Below, in pieces: positions 45,801-54,153 of a stretch of 64,000 nt of DNA. A program made the position numbers and the translations under genes. The DNA comes from Hominimerdicola alba (GTDB lineage: Bacteria > Bacillota > Clostridia > Oscillospirales > Ruminococcaceae): NCBI RefSeq assembly GCF_900112155.1, contig NZ_FOKQ01000009.1, forward strand, positions 1-64,000. The letters are read 5' to 3'. The notes beneath the pieces are model-generated. The model saw only the letters and a list, made by a program, of their open reading frames with translations, did not search any database and was not told where the DNA came from. The stretch's first letter is position 1. Each line of letters starts with the position of its first letter.

Positions 45801-45903
45801 TGACGACGCTAAGACAGAAAATACTGTTGACAAAACGGCGCAAATAGGTTATGATAATAATATGATCAATAATTCCGATGAAGGTGATGGTAACGATGGC
45901 TAA
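42859..45903 (+). CDS. YfhO-family membrane glycosyltransferase-like protein
   Basis: The 1014-residue protein has about 12 hydrophobic segments in its first 500 residues, a long extracytoplasmic part (about 510-930) and a final membrane helix (about 915-940: LSLVISIFGVILLAVVAL). The phrases DLNGQYVYYYEHYREAFWG, the MxPMWLDGLIYLPL-like segment and EEGWTIEVNGK/FSPNYWRL are characteristic of the YfhO family. In Bacillus and Listeria YfhO-type proteins transfer sugar from the lipid carrier to lipoteichoic acid, working with CsbB and GtcA. GAGGATAA precedes the ATG. Coupled to the GT2 gene upstream and the zinc-ribbon gene downstream. Confidence 0.94.
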   Translation: MDKIKKLSPPDDKRGSFLRRFVEGIGGFCIDRRLYLAVFFLSAAIMYGSYAFFRIHPIGDSSVLVLDLNGQYVYYYEHYREAFWGRESWIYNWSRNLSGEMFGIFAYYLASPFMIIIALLPRHMMLTAILIMQLAKVGSSAVTCCFFLKKTAKHQPKTVSLVIFPLMYALMAFMVVQLMDPMWLDGLIYLPLICHGVRRLVYEGRLLPYIIPLALMFIAHFYIGYMVGIFTFFYFCYVCLSDPERALPKKFILRCLAFGAGTVVALMCSAWVLIPVYNSLKLGKFEFTDPDFSLATQFDFLTFITKLFPMTYDTVYPEGMPMIYCGTAVLLLVPLYFMNEKINVKEKTADAVLTVILTVLMYIKPWDMAMHGFQVPNWLPYRYSFIFSFMLVCMAFKAFENLDGVTAKNIGGVFFGLMVFLFWCERENYSHFKLFVTRKNPNGDPYNVIQGIWVSMIALTVYFVLLYLIRKYPGSRGVAFSLTLVLTAELFAVNIDTIKKIDIDVSYSKYSSYEPYMSDLKQAVDMIEKYDPEPFYRMEATFHRTVNDAIGTGYKSLSHSSSTMNAPALLMLHRLGFAYGGHYTKYDGATPMTDAIFDIKYIMDKKGNDMYVSSRYKVPPEYKIKTEISIDHEKVVDGEKKTVPTTFKFYKNPNTLGLGVAAKGDLSEVELGDDDPFENQNILFNALAGEEYDFFKPVDIINSDIENVQTVNTTDGHIKYYPLDERNKECHVDYVVRMDRDSDLYMYLPTKYERSCNIWYQPEDDYVDDEYNMEYVGQFFVGDNYSIMKIGRFLEDQEIRIRITIANDDNEAYWRDKLFYSFDYDGFAKAVEKMQDSVFEVTEFADTELTGKVNAEKDGQLLFTTIPYEEGWTIEVNGKSVKPQKAVDDSLIAIPLEEGENTVKMKFSPNYWRLSLVISIFGVILLAVVALADIKNGKYLRKLFEHSANKEPEEVSLPEPKYSGAEVPEPMMIEIADNDISDDAKTENTVDKTAQIGYDNNMINNSDEGDGNDG

Positions 45904-46741
45904 AAACAACTACAAGAAAAAACTGACCAACAGTGGCGGCGGGGTCTGCTTTATGACCTGTATAGCTGCACTGTTCGCACTTTGTGCCGCAGCGGGCGAT
46001 ATCCTTGCGGGACTGCTGTATACTCAGTTCTTTTCAAGGCAGATCTATGATATGACCCCTGATCCGATCGACTTTGTTTATGACGGCAGTGCGAACATCG
46101 CCATGGCTGTCTTCGCACTGGTGATGATGTTCTGGGCATTCAGCGCGGCTAAGGCAAAGCGCATGGGCAGAGAGTTCGGCTGGGTGAATATATTCATGAG
46201 CCTTGCACTGTGCATTTCTCCTGCTGTTAATCTTTACCGTCTGCTGGGTACGGATTTCTTTGATAAGTATTTCAAGACCAATTACGACAGCGATAAGTTC
46301 GCAGGCGCTGTTTCTCTCGGAAAGATAGGCTTGCCAATTGTTGCAGGTCTGCTGCTTCTACTTTCGGGTATCATAGTCGTTGCCCGTGTAGGCGGTGAGG
46401 ATTTCGCAGCAGAAGTTCCACGCGGCGGCAAGAAAGAAAAAGCTCAGCCCGCCCCTGTAAACAACACCGTGGCTGAACCCGAAAACAATGAACAGGAAAG
46501 CGCTTTCGGATTTGGTGAAAATACTCAGGCTGTACAGGGTCTTACAGGTGAGACAAAGCCTGCTACCTACAATGAGGCTCCTGTAAATACTGAGACTTTC
46601 TACCAGCCCGAAGCTCCCGCAGCATCGGTTGATACCTCTGATATGAGGCCTAAGCGCCCCTCAGTAAAGCTTTGTCCCAAGTGCGGCGAGCTTGTAGGCG
46701 ATGACGAGCTGTTCTGCTCAAACTGCGGATACAGAATGTGA
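45896..46741 (+). CDS. Membrane protein with C-terminal zinc ribbon
   Basis: The 281-residue protein has four hydrophobic segments (about 15-40, 60-85, 97-115, 142-165), then a Pro/Glu/Asn-rich linker (about 170-250) and a C-terminal zinc ribbon CPKCGELV...CSNCGYRM, of the zinc_ribbon_2 type. The ribbon would lie in the cytoplasm. ATG 45896 has AAGGTG 9 bases upstream and overlaps yfhO by eight bases. Last gene of the envelope operon. Function unknown. Confidence 0.82.
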   Translation: MAKNNYKKKLTNSGGGVCFMTCIAALFALCAAAGDILAGLLYTQFFSRQIYDMTPDPIDFVYDGSANIAMAVFALVMMFWAFSAAKAKRMGREFGWVNIFMSLALCISPAVNLYRLLGTDFFDKYFKTNYDSDKFAGAVSLGKIGLPIVAGLLLLLSGIIVVARVGGEDFAAEVPRGGKKEKAQPAPVNNTVAEPENNEQESAFGFGENTQAVQGLTGETKPATYNEAPVNTETFYQPEAPAASVDTSDMRPKRPSVKLCPKCGELVGDDELFCSNCGYRM

Positions 46742-46753
46742 TAAGTATACTAA

Positions 46754-46790
46754 AAGACTCTGCACCCACGTGGTACAGAGTCTTTTTTGT
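46754..46790 (+). terminator. Terminator of the envelope operon
   Basis: AAGACTCTG / CAGAGTCTT stem with an inner CCACGTGG-like loop, followed by TTTTTTGT. Confidence 0.9.
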
Positions 46791-46802
46791 ATGTCATTAA
46801 GA

Positions 46803-46840
46803 TATATTCTTCCCTCGTCGTAGGCGGGGGAAGAATACTG
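46803..46840. repeat. Short palindromic repeat, copy 2
   Basis: ATTCTTCCCTCG-TCGTAGG-CGGGGGAAGAAT is related to the palindrome at 7198-7236. The right arm GGCGGGGGAA is the same and base changes in the left arm weaken some pairs. It lies between convergent genes. Confidence 0.65.
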
Positions 46841-46892
46841 CCAACTATTGATTTTGTTCGTCAAAAGGTCATTTAGAATGGTGTGAATCCAA

Positions 46893-49265
46893 TTAAGATC
46901 TTGCTTTTATCGTGATATCATCGGTAACATTGATGGTCAGAGTCTGGTCGGTGATCTCTTCGGTCTTTTTGCCCTTTTGTGTGATCTCCCATGTGACTTT
47001 ACGGTCAGCGGTCAGAGTGATCTGTGAGTTGTCGAAGTACCTGCAATCGCAGCTTTTTTCGATATCACAGCCGTTAAGAGTAATGTTGGCGCTTTCGGAG
47101 GCCACGGTTATTGTTCTGGCATCGCCCAGGTCATATTCAGCGCTCAGGTATTCGATAAGCTTTTCCTGCCTGTTTGAAAAGAATTTTGTCATACGGGATA
47201 TCATCGGCATAGATGAACGCTCTACCGTGCGGTTGGTAGGAAATCGGAGATAGTATGCGGGCATTTCGGAAAGATAAGCATCGCTGTAGGTGTTTATGAA
47301 GCTTTCCAGGCGCTCAGGCGTGAATGTGCAGTTGCCCATATCCATCAGCCTTGTTATCAGCTTTGTGCGGAATTCTTCATTCTTCAGCAGGTGGAGTATC
47401 ATCTTGGCAATGGGTTTGTGCTTCTTCTCCTCCAGATATTCAAAAAGATTCTTTTCAGCACCTGTCATATTGTAGTGGCAGGCGCAGGATTCAGTATCGA
47501 ACATGAAGAACCGCCATTTTCCGTCGCCGTATTCATTGCCGTCCGTTGAGCGCCAGCAGCCGTAGTTGTTCTGCGGCCAGTCGTCGTTGAATATATACAT
47601 CTCAACGGCGCAGTAGTTGATAAATCCATCCATATCAAGAAGCTCGCAGGCATGGCGGTAGTTATCCTCATCGCTCATATCTTTGCCCAGTACGAAGTTC
47701 AGCATATCGTTGAAGCTGGTCTCATCTTCGGCAAGTCCCTCGTCCAGTTCGTTGTTCTTGTATATGGCTACGGAATTCTTTTTTACGCCGTAGTGGCGGG
47801 CAAAATACTCCGGAGAGTAATCCTCCTGGAGAACGTAAAGTCCCCAGTATTCGCCGTCGATGAAAAGGACGCATGGTCTGCCTGTCTGGGTGGCAAAGGA
47901 ATCATCATCTGCCATATCCTGTATCATCAGGTCTTTGAATTTCAGATAGTTTGAATCATTGCCGCCGTTTCTCAGCACAAAGGTGGAGAAGCTGTCATCG
48001 TCCTGACCCTCGGCAGTATCCAGCCCCTGCCAAAAGCGGTAATCGAAGCGGTTGTTGCCGTATTCGGAGCGGGCGTAGAATCTGAAGGATTTCTGATAAT
48101 CAGCCCTTGACCAGCCGCCCTGTATGCGCACACCTGAATCCTGTGTAAATACAAGGCTTCCGTCGCTCTCAAAGAACTGCAAGGTGCACTGACGCTCCCA
48201 ATCTCTGCCTTTCTGGTTGTAATTCGCAGGGATAGAGCCGTTATAGAGGTGGTCGGGGTCGGTGGGGTAGTAGTCCTCGTACACCTTTCCGCGGACATAT
48301 ATGCCTGTTTCGTGGTCATATAGGGAGTCGGGATCTGTCACCATGGATATGACAGGCATATTGCTGTGGTCGGCGGGGGAGAGTCCTACAAAGTAAGATG
48401 CCGTGCTGACCAAGCCCCATTCGCCGTCAGAAGATTTAGCACAGGCGCGTATCACCGTGCCCTTGTCAACGTCCTCATCTTTCGGGGCTTCCACCTTGCC
48501 TGTACGGTATTCCAGCTGTATCTTCATGGGGTCCATAGCGGCAAGCACATTTTTGTCCCCCGCCCTGTCTTTGATATCGATGGGTTCGGTATATATCTCA
48601 GCTGTGTCCGAAGTTCTGGGGTCGGTACCGTCGGTAGTGTAGTATATCCCTGCAGAATCTGTTGCGGTCATTTCAAGGGAGAAAGCATCGGGATAGAATC
48701 CGCTCTCCCGCGAAAGTTTCACCTGCGAAGCACACCTGACTTTGGAGTTTTCAGCGCATGGGGTGGGCGTGGTGATGTATGACCCTTTCTTGTCCGAACA
48801 GACCGTATAGCCCTTGGGGGCAGGCTTGGCGGTTATGCTGTCAACGGGGATACCGCCGCTTTTCAGCGATATGGTACACTCCTCGTCCTTTGGTATCTTG
48901 ATATCCGCCGTGATGACATCGGGGTCATCGAAGCCGTTTTTGGTGCAGTATACCAGCGCATAGCCGCGGGCGGGTACGGTACCTCCGCTAATGGCTTGGT
49001 CGGATTTGCCATCGCGGCAGAGGGTGTAATCTTTCAGGTCTATCGCTTTGACGTTAGGGTTGTATATCTCCACCCAGTCGCAAAGTTTGCCCTCACTGTC
49101 CCGCAGAGAAGCTTCCTCGTAACTGCCGTCATTTTCGGCGCAAATCTCGCTTATGACCAGAGTTTTCGGGGTCAGAATAAATACGGCAGCTGCAATAAGC
49201 CCAAGCACCGCCGCACCTGCTGCAACAGCAATGGCTGTCCTTTTTTTATCCGTACCATTCTCCAT
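46893..49265 (-). CDS. CotH-family kinase-like surface protein with lamin-tail domain
   Basis: The 790-residue protein has an uncleaved-looking N-terminal membrane helix (about 10-31), a lamin-tail-type domain (about 33-150: VISEICAEN...DWVEIYNP), a chitobiase C-terminal-like segment (about 180-300: SGIYYTTDGTDPRTS pattern), and a CotH domain (about 310-640). CotH kinase motifs are seen: LFIDGEYWGLYVLQEDY for ATP binding and WRFFMFDTES for metal. CotH phosphorylates coat proteins in Bacillus spores; in ruminococci and other gut Firmicutes CotH proteins are also common at the surface or with cellulosomes. A C-terminal beta domain (about 700-790) follows. Confidence 0.9.
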   Translation of the reverse strand: MENGTDKKRTAIAVAAGAAVLGLIAAAVFILTPKTLVISEICAENDGSYEEASLRDSEGKLCDWVEIYNPNVKAIDLKDYTLCRDGKSDQAISGGTVPARGYALVYCTKNGFDDPDVITADIKIPKDEECTISLKSGGIPVDSITAKPAPKGYTVCSDKKGSYITTPTPCAENSKVRCASQVKLSRESGFYPDAFSLEMTATDSAGIYYTTDGTDPRTSDTAEIYTEPIDIKDRAGDKNVLAAMDPMKIQLEYRTGKVEAPKDEDVDKGTVIRACAKSSDGEWGLVSTASYFVGLSPADHSNMPVISMVTDPDSLYDHETGIYVRGKVYEDYYPTDPDHLYNGSIPANYNQKGRDWERQCTLQFFESDGSLVFTQDSGVRIQGGWSRADYQKSFRFYARSEYGNNRFDYRFWQGLDTAEGQDDDSFSTFVLRNGGNDSNYLKFKDLMIQDMADDDSFATQTGRPCVLFIDGEYWGLYVLQEDYSPEYFARHYGVKKNSVAIYKNNELDEGLAEDETSFNDMLNFVLGKDMSDEDNYRHACELLDMDGFINYCAVEMYIFNDDWPQNNYGCWRSTDGNEYGDGKWRFFMFDTESCACHYNMTGAEKNLFEYLEEKKHKPIAKMILHLLKNEEFRTKLITRLMDMGNCTFTPERLESFINTYSDAYLSEMPAYYLRFPTNRTVERSSMPMISRMTKFFSNRQEKLIEYLSAEYDLGDARTITVASESANITLNGCDIEKSCDCRYFDNSQITLTADRKVTWEITQKGKKTEEITDQTLTINVTDDITIKARS

Positions 49266-49313
49266 GACCTCACCCCCAATTTCAGTATCATCTTATATTA
49301 ACACACTTTTTTT

Positions 49314-49342
49314 ATTATACTAAAAATATTTGAAAAAGTCAA
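49314..49342 (-). promoter_or_regulatory. Promoter of the CotH-family gene
   Basis: On the minus strand TTGACT and TATAAT are spaced by 17 bases, about 45 bases before the start. Confidence 0.82.
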
Positions 49343-49371
49343 TTGGCAGAAGATATAAGTCTGGATGATGA

Positions 49372-49400
49372 TTGACTTTTTATGTACTGTATGGTATACT
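49372..49400 (+). promoter_or_regulatory. Orphan plus-strand promoter
   Basis: TTGACT and TATACT are spaced by 17 bases on the plus strand, where no plus-strand protein gene follows. Confidence 0.65.
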
Positions 49401-49406
49401 GCTCGG

Positions 49407-49488
49407 ATAATTGTATATCTCGTTCTCTAACAAGCCTTTATAACATGAAAACAGGCAGTTCCAAAACGGACTGCCTGTTGTTTTTTTA
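49407..49488 (+). ncRNA. Candidate small RNA of about 80 nt
   Basis: Transcription from the orphan promoter would run about 80 bases into a strong terminator: AACAGGCAGT (49450-49459) pairs with ACTGCCTGTT (49470-49479), followed by GTTTTTTT. The U-run is on the plus side; the minus side has only TTTTC. That favours the hairpin serving a plus-strand transcript, though it may also end the DUF1015 gene. No ribosome site precedes the ATG at 49445. Confidence 0.5.
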
Positions 49489-49489
49489 C

Positions 49490-50752
49490 TTACTTGATTA
49501 TCCTGCGGGCTTCAACATAGAAGCGCTTGTCTGCGGCATGTCCCATGGAGAATGTCTTTCTGGGGAGTGCGCCGTCCTCGATGACGGTGGGGAAAAGCTC
49601 ATCCTTGCCCATATCGGGGAGGAGGAAACCGATGGAGTTCTTCTTTTTGGAGAGCTCCCTTACTACCTCTGCGCCGTGGATATAGTCGGTCTTTCCGCCG
49701 AATTCTTTGGTGTAGTTGTCAAGGAAATTCTGCAACGAACCAACTGTCAGCTTTGAGCTTGGCGCATGTACGAATACCTTTTTCTCCTCGCCGTTCTGTA
49801 CAATGATGAAGCTCTGCTCGCTTTCCTCATCGGAGAGTTCCAGCTTTTCTGTCAGTGCCTTTACCAGGTCATCTTCGCTGACCTCGGTAACTATACGGTG
49901 GATAGCTTCAAATTCAAGGGCAGGTGAGTGGAGATTTACCAGCTCAACCAGCGCGTATCTTGCGGGGTGGTTGGAAAGATCGGCAGAGGGTTCTGCGCGT
50001 TTGAGGGTCTCGTAGAATTCCTTTGCTGTGGCAAGGGAGTGGTTGCCGTCACCCATAGCGTAGGTGAGGGGCTGTCTGCCTGTGATGCCGTAGCGGCGTT
50101 CAAATGCTTCCTGCTTTGAGAACTGCTCCAGATGGCTCACAACTATCTCCTCAGTCTCCTTGTCGAGAAGCCAGCCTGTGATGTGTCCGCCGCCTTCCAT
50201 CAGGTCGAAATCGTAGAGCTTTCTGAATTCGTCCTTCTTATCGGCGAGGGGCTCGATGATGCGCTTTTTTGCGTCGTCGATGAGTATCATGATGTGGGGG
50301 AGCTCCACGGGAGCGCCCTTGCGTATCTTTATGCGGGGAGGGATACGCTCGATGACAGTAGCCTCAGTCGCTCTAACCTGAGATTCCGAGCCTTTGTAGT
50401 ACTCGTACTGTTCAAGGTCGATACCGCCGATGATACCTGCCCTTACTCTGCCGTCGGACTGAGTGCGCTCAATATATATCATAGCATCTTTGTACTCTTC
50501 AAATACGCCCTTTTCAAGATACTCCTTCATGGTGCGGTGTATCTTGTCTATCCTGTAATCAACGCCGGGCTGTTCGAGATAGACCTCGGGCAGGATCAGA
50601 TTATAGGCGCTTTTGTTATCGCCTACATACTTTTCAACTCTGTCCCAGTACTCGGGCTCAGATGTATACTGGTCGCAGGCAACTACTGCCCATTTATTCA
50701 TATCCGTATCCTTGGGCAGAAGTATATCCGCCCCTTTGAATGCTGTTGACAT
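49490..50752 (-). CDS. DUF1015-family protein
   Basis: The 420-residue cytoplasmic protein matches the DUF1015 family: an N-terminal VACDQYTSEPEYW motif, a YRIDKIHRTM segment, and the conserved MGDGNHSLATAKEFY block near the middle (commonly ADGHHR in relatives). No biochemical role is established, although genome neighbourhoods in other bacteria link it to serine or phosphoserine metabolism. CGGAGCG precedes the ATG. It is separated from secA by a terminator. Confidence 0.9.
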   Translation of the reverse strand: MSTAFKGADILLPKDTDMNKWAVVACDQYTSEPEYWDRVEKYVGDNKSAYNLILPEVYLEQPGVDYRIDKIHRTMKEYLEKGVFEEYKDAMIYIERTQSDGRVRAGIIGGIDLEQYEYYKGSESQVRATEATVIERIPPRIKIRKGAPVELPHIMILIDDAKKRIIEPLADKKDEFRKLYDFDLMEGGGHITGWLLDKETEEIVVSHLEQFSKQEAFERRYGITGRQPLTYAMGDGNHSLATAKEFYETLKRAEPSADLSNHPARYALVELVNLHSPALEFEAIHRIVTEVSEDDLVKALTEKLELSDEESEQSFIIVQNGEEKKVFVHAPSSKLTVGSLQNFLDNYTKEFGGKTDYIHGAEVVRELSKKKNSIGFLLPDMGKDELFPTVIEDGALPRKTFSMGHAADKRFYVEARRIIK

Positions 50753-50785
50753 ATATTATTCACGCTCCGTCAATATTCATTGTTA

Positions 50786-50818
50786 TCCGAAAACAGGACG
50801 GTCATCAGCCGTCCTGTT
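50786..50818 (-). terminator. Terminator of secA
   Basis: On the minus strand AACAGGACGG / CCGTCCTGTT form a 10-bp stem, followed by TTCGG, a modest U-tract. Confidence 0.78.
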
Positions 50819-50836
50819 CATCATTATTCTTATTTA

Positions 50837-53548
50837 TCAGTCGTTAGCTCCGCAGCAGTCCTTGTACTTCTTGCCGCTTCCGCAGGGACAGGGATCGTTC
50901 CTGCCGACTTTGTTCTTGTTGCGGATAGTCATATTGTGATGCTCCATAGGTCTGAGAACTTCCTGTCTCTGGGGAGCTATCTGCTGTCTTACCTTGATGG
51001 TGAACAGCATTCTGACAGTATCCTCACGGATGGATTCGATCATTGCATCGAACATATCCATACCTTCCATACGGTACTCAACAACAGGGTTCTTCTGACC
51101 GTAGCTTCTCAGGCTGATACCTCTCTTGAGCTCTTCCATATCGTCGATATGATCCATCCACTTGGTATCAACTACCTTCAGCAGACAAACTCTCTCGATC
51201 TCGTGGAGAAGTTCTTCGCCCAGTTCTTCCTCTCTCTCATCGTAGAGCTTCTGAGCTCTCTCCTGGAGAGTATTTACGATATCCTCGCGGGATACTTCGT
51301 CCAGTTCCTCAGGTGTATAGTTGAAGTCGTCCTCGGTGGTGAACAGACCGTTGAGTCTTTCCTTCAGACCAACAAGGTTCCAGTCATCAGCGATATCGCC
51401 CTGAACATACATATTGACGGAGTCGTCAACGAAGTCATGTATCATCTTCTCGATGGAATCATGCAGATCTTCGCCGTCCAGTACCTGCTGTCTCTGGCTG
51501 TAGATGATCTCACGCTGGGTATTCATAACGTCGTCGTAGTTGAGGACGTTCTTTCTGATATTGAAGTTTCTGCCCTCGATCTTCTTCTGTGAAGACTCGA
51601 TAACGCTGGAAAGCATCTTCGACTGTATAGGAGTATGCTCGTCAACGTTGAGGGTATCCATCATGCCTGTGATACGGTCGCCGCCGAAAATTCTCATCAG
51701 GTCATCTTCAAGGGAGAGGAAGAATGTGCTCTCGCCGGGGTCGCCCTGACGTCCGGAACGTCCTCTCAGCTGGTTGTCGATACGTCTGGACTCGTGTCTT
51801 TCTGTACCGATGATATAGAGACCGCCAGCCTCTCTTACCTTCTCAGCCTTTTCCTTTACCTCGTCATCGAACTTCTTGTAAAGCTCTCTGTACTTCTTTC
51901 TTGCGGTGAGGATCTCCTCATCGTTTGTGTTGGAGTAGCTTGCTGCTTCAACAGCCTGCTCCTCGGTATAGCCCTCTTTCTGGAGTGCTGCAAGGGAAAG
52001 ATACTCAGCGTTACCGCCCAGAGTGATATCTGTACCACGACCAGCCATGTTGGTGGCGATGGTAACTGCACCGAACTTACCTGCCTGAGCAACGATCATA
52101 GCTTCCTTGTCGTGATACTTAGCGTTCAGTACGTTATGAGGAACGCCCTTCTTCTTCAGCAGCTTGGAAAGATGCTCGGACTTCTCGATGGATACAGTAC
52201 CGACCAGTACAGGCTGTCCTTTTTCGTGACACTCAACGATCTGGTCGATAACAGCGTCGAACTTGCCTGCCTCGGTCTTGTATACAACATCGGGGTGGTC
52301 TTTTCTTATTACGGGCTTGTTGGTGGGTATCTCGATAACGTCCAGCTTGTAGATCTCTCTGAACTCGTCCTCTTCGGTAAGAGCTGTACCTGTCATACCC
52401 GACAGCTTATTGTAAAGTCTGAAATAGTTCTGATATGTGATGGTAGCGATAGTCTTGGATTCTCTCTTGACTTCAACGCCTTCCTTAGCCTCGATAGCCT
52501 GGTGCAGACCGTCGTTGAAACGTCTGCCGTCCATAACACGGCCTGTGAACTCGTCAACGATAAGTACCTCGCCGTCACGAACGATGTAGTCAACGCCCTC
52601 TTTCATAACGCCGTTAGCTTTCAGCGCCTGATTGATGTGGTGTGCCAGAGTCATATTCTCGGCATCCATAAGGTTTTCAACATTGAATACCTTCTCAGCC
52701 TTCTTAACACCGCTCTTGGTGATGGTGGCAGTCTTAGCCTTCTCGTCGATGATGTAATCGCCGTCCAGCTGGTCGTTATCTATCTTGTCATCCATTTCGA
52801 TAACGGTAACGGGCTTCAGGGTCTTTGCGAATCTGTCAGCCAGATTGTAAAGCTCGGTGGACTTATCGCCCTGACCGGATATGATAAGAGGAGTTCTTGC
52901 TTCGTCTATCAGTATGGAGTCAACCTCGTCCACGATAGCGAAAGCGTGCTCTCTCTGCACCTTATCCTTCTTGTATATAACCATGTTGTCACGCAGGTAA
53001 TCGAAGCCCAGCTCGGAGTTGGTACCGTATGTGATATCGCAGTTGTAAGCCACTCTCTTTGCAGACTTATCCATACCTGACAGTACACAGCCGATGGAAG
53101 TATTCAGGAAATTGAATACCTTACCCATTTCCTCCGACTGGAATTTAGCCAGATAGTCGTTAACGGTTACAACGTGTACGCCCTTGCCCGACAGCGAGTT
53201 GGAGTACGCTGCAAGACAAGCGACCAGAGTTTTACCTTCACCTGTTTTCATCTCGGCGATACGTCCCTGATGGAGAACGATAGCACCGATTATCTGAACG
53301 GGATAGGGCTTTTTGCCCAGTACTCTCCATGCAGCTTCACGGCATACAGCGAGAGCGTCAGGCAGAACTTTGTCCAGGTCAGAAGCATCCTCGACCTGTT
53401 TTCTCAGAACAGCGGTCTGTTCGCCCAGTTCGGTATCGGACATAGCCGCATACTTTTCCTCAAGCTCCAGCACCTTATTTTTGATAGGTTCGATCTTGGC
53501 AAGCTCCTTTTTGGAGTAGTTGCCGAACAATTTGTCAAGTAATCCCAT
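50837..53548 (-). CDS. secA: Preprotein translocase ATPase SecA
   Basis: The 903-residue motor drives secretory proteins through SecYEG. Walker A is MKTGEGKT (about 100-107), DEVDSILID is Walker B (about 207), and the second nucleotide domain contains [10 protein letters not shown] and the [17 protein letters not shown] motif. The C terminus ends in the zinc-binding [13 protein letters not shown] motif used for SecB or lipid contact. AGGTGG precedes the ATG and a good promoter lies 70 bases upstream. It is monocistronic. Confidence 0.98.
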   Translation of the reverse strand: MGLLDKLFGNYSKKELAKIEPIKNKVLELEEKYAAMSDTELGEQTAVLRKQVEDASDLDKVLPDALAVCREAAWRVLGKKPYPVQIIGAIVLHQGRIAEMKTGEGKTLVACLAAYSNSLSGKGVHVVTVNDYLAKFQSEEMGKVFNFLNTSIGCVLSGMDKSAKRVAYNCDITYGTNSELGFDYLRDNMVIYKKDKVQREHAFAIVDEVDSILIDEARTPLIISGQGDKSTELYNLADRFAKTLKPVTVIEMDDKIDNDQLDGDYIIDEKAKTATITKSGVKKAEKVFNVENLMDAENMTLAHHINQALKANGVMKEGVDYIVRDGEVLIVDEFTGRVMDGRRFNDGLHQAIEAKEGVEVKRESKTIATITYQNYFRLYNKLSGMTGTALTEEDEFREIYKLDVIEIPTNKPVIRKDHPDVVYKTEAGKFDAVIDQIVECHEKGQPVLVGTVSIEKSEHLSKLLKKKGVPHNVLNAKYHDKEAMIVAQAGKFGAVTIATNMAGRGTDITLGGNAEYLSLAALQKEGYTEEQAVEAASYSNTNDEEILTARKKYRELYKKFDDEVKEKAEKVREAGGLYIIGTERHESRRIDNQLRGRSGRQGDPGESTFFLSLEDDLMRIFGGDRITGMMDTLNVDEHTPIQSKMLSSVIESSQKKIEGRNFNIRKNVLNYDDVMNTQREIIYSQRQQVLDGEDLHDSIEKMIHDFVDDSVNMYVQGDIADDWNLVGLKERLNGLFTTEDDFNYTPEELDEVSREDIVNTLQERAQKLYDEREEELGEELLHEIERVCLLKVVDTKWMDHIDDMEELKRGISLRSYGQKNPVVEYRMEGMDMFDAMIESIREDTVRMLFTIKVRQQIAPQRQEVLRPMEHHNMTIRNKNKVGRNDPCPCGSGKKYKDCCGAND

Positions 53549-53613
53549 TTATCTAGCCACCTTTTTATTGTACAGTAAAGAAACCTTCTTTTATTGATAT
53601 AAATAGACTATTA

Positions 53614-53642
53614 TATTATACACTAAACGTCCGAAAAAGTCA
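53614..53642 (-). promoter_or_regulatory. Promoter of secA
   Basis: On the minus strand TTGACT and TATAAT are spaced by 17 bases. Upstream of it, 53643-53825 holds no gene; the one visible hairpin is ACCAACAAA/TTTGTTGGT near 53763-53787. Confidence 0.82.
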
Positions 53643-53825
53643 ATACCTTGACTGAGGCTTTAGTGAAAGCAAATTAGCTGTCCGCCGCAGTGCGTATGTA
53701 TAAGCAACCCGCACTCTGTAGTGTTTAAATCGGATATCTGTCAGAAAAAAGATATCACCCCACCAACAAAATCGGGCTTTGTTGGTATAGCCGATAAATT
53801 GCTTCAGTAGATAGTGAGCCGGTTT

Positions 53826-54145
53826 TCGCCCCTCGTCCCTCGGGTCGAGAAATCAACGAGCTAACGCCGTTGATTTCAGGCGCGGCAATAATTTACGGAC
53901 AAAGTTTGAGCGTGAACACAAGATTTGTCCACGCTCATGATTTTGATATTGCCGCGCCCTATTTAGTCGGGAGTTAGCTGTTCTTTTATAGTTTGCTATG
54001 CACTATAGCATGGTGCCTTGAGTTGAGGGCTCTGCCCTCAAACTCCCGCAAGCCTGCTAGCGCGAGGCATATGCCGACGCAGTCGCATAAACCGCGCGCT
54101 TTGATTCGCGGCTTAGTTTGTTTGGTGCGATGGTTTGTTGCCGCG
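53826..54145 (+). repeat. Interspersed structured repeat, copy D
   Basis: Complete copy: CGCCCCTCGTCCCTCGGG, hairpin GAAATCAACG/CGTTGATTTC, stem GGCGCGGCAATA...TATTGCCGCGCC enclosing GAGCGTGAACA...TGTCCACGCTC, then AGGGCTCTGCCCT, CTAGCGCGAGG and CCGACGCAGTCGC. About 100 bases (54012-54111) are identical to copy C. It lies between the htrA-like stop and the secA promoter. Confidence 0.9.
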
Positions 54146-54153
54146 AAGTGTTT

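Noticed and set aside
51635-53080. Open frame of 481 codons on the plus strand opposite secA
   Set aside because: It mirrors the codon pattern of secA, has no ribosome site or family motif, and is rich in Leu/Val/Ser as expected of an antisense shadow.
5790-54145. CRISPR array
   Set aside because: The repeats are kilobases apart, long and not interspersed with regular spacers; no cas genes are seen.
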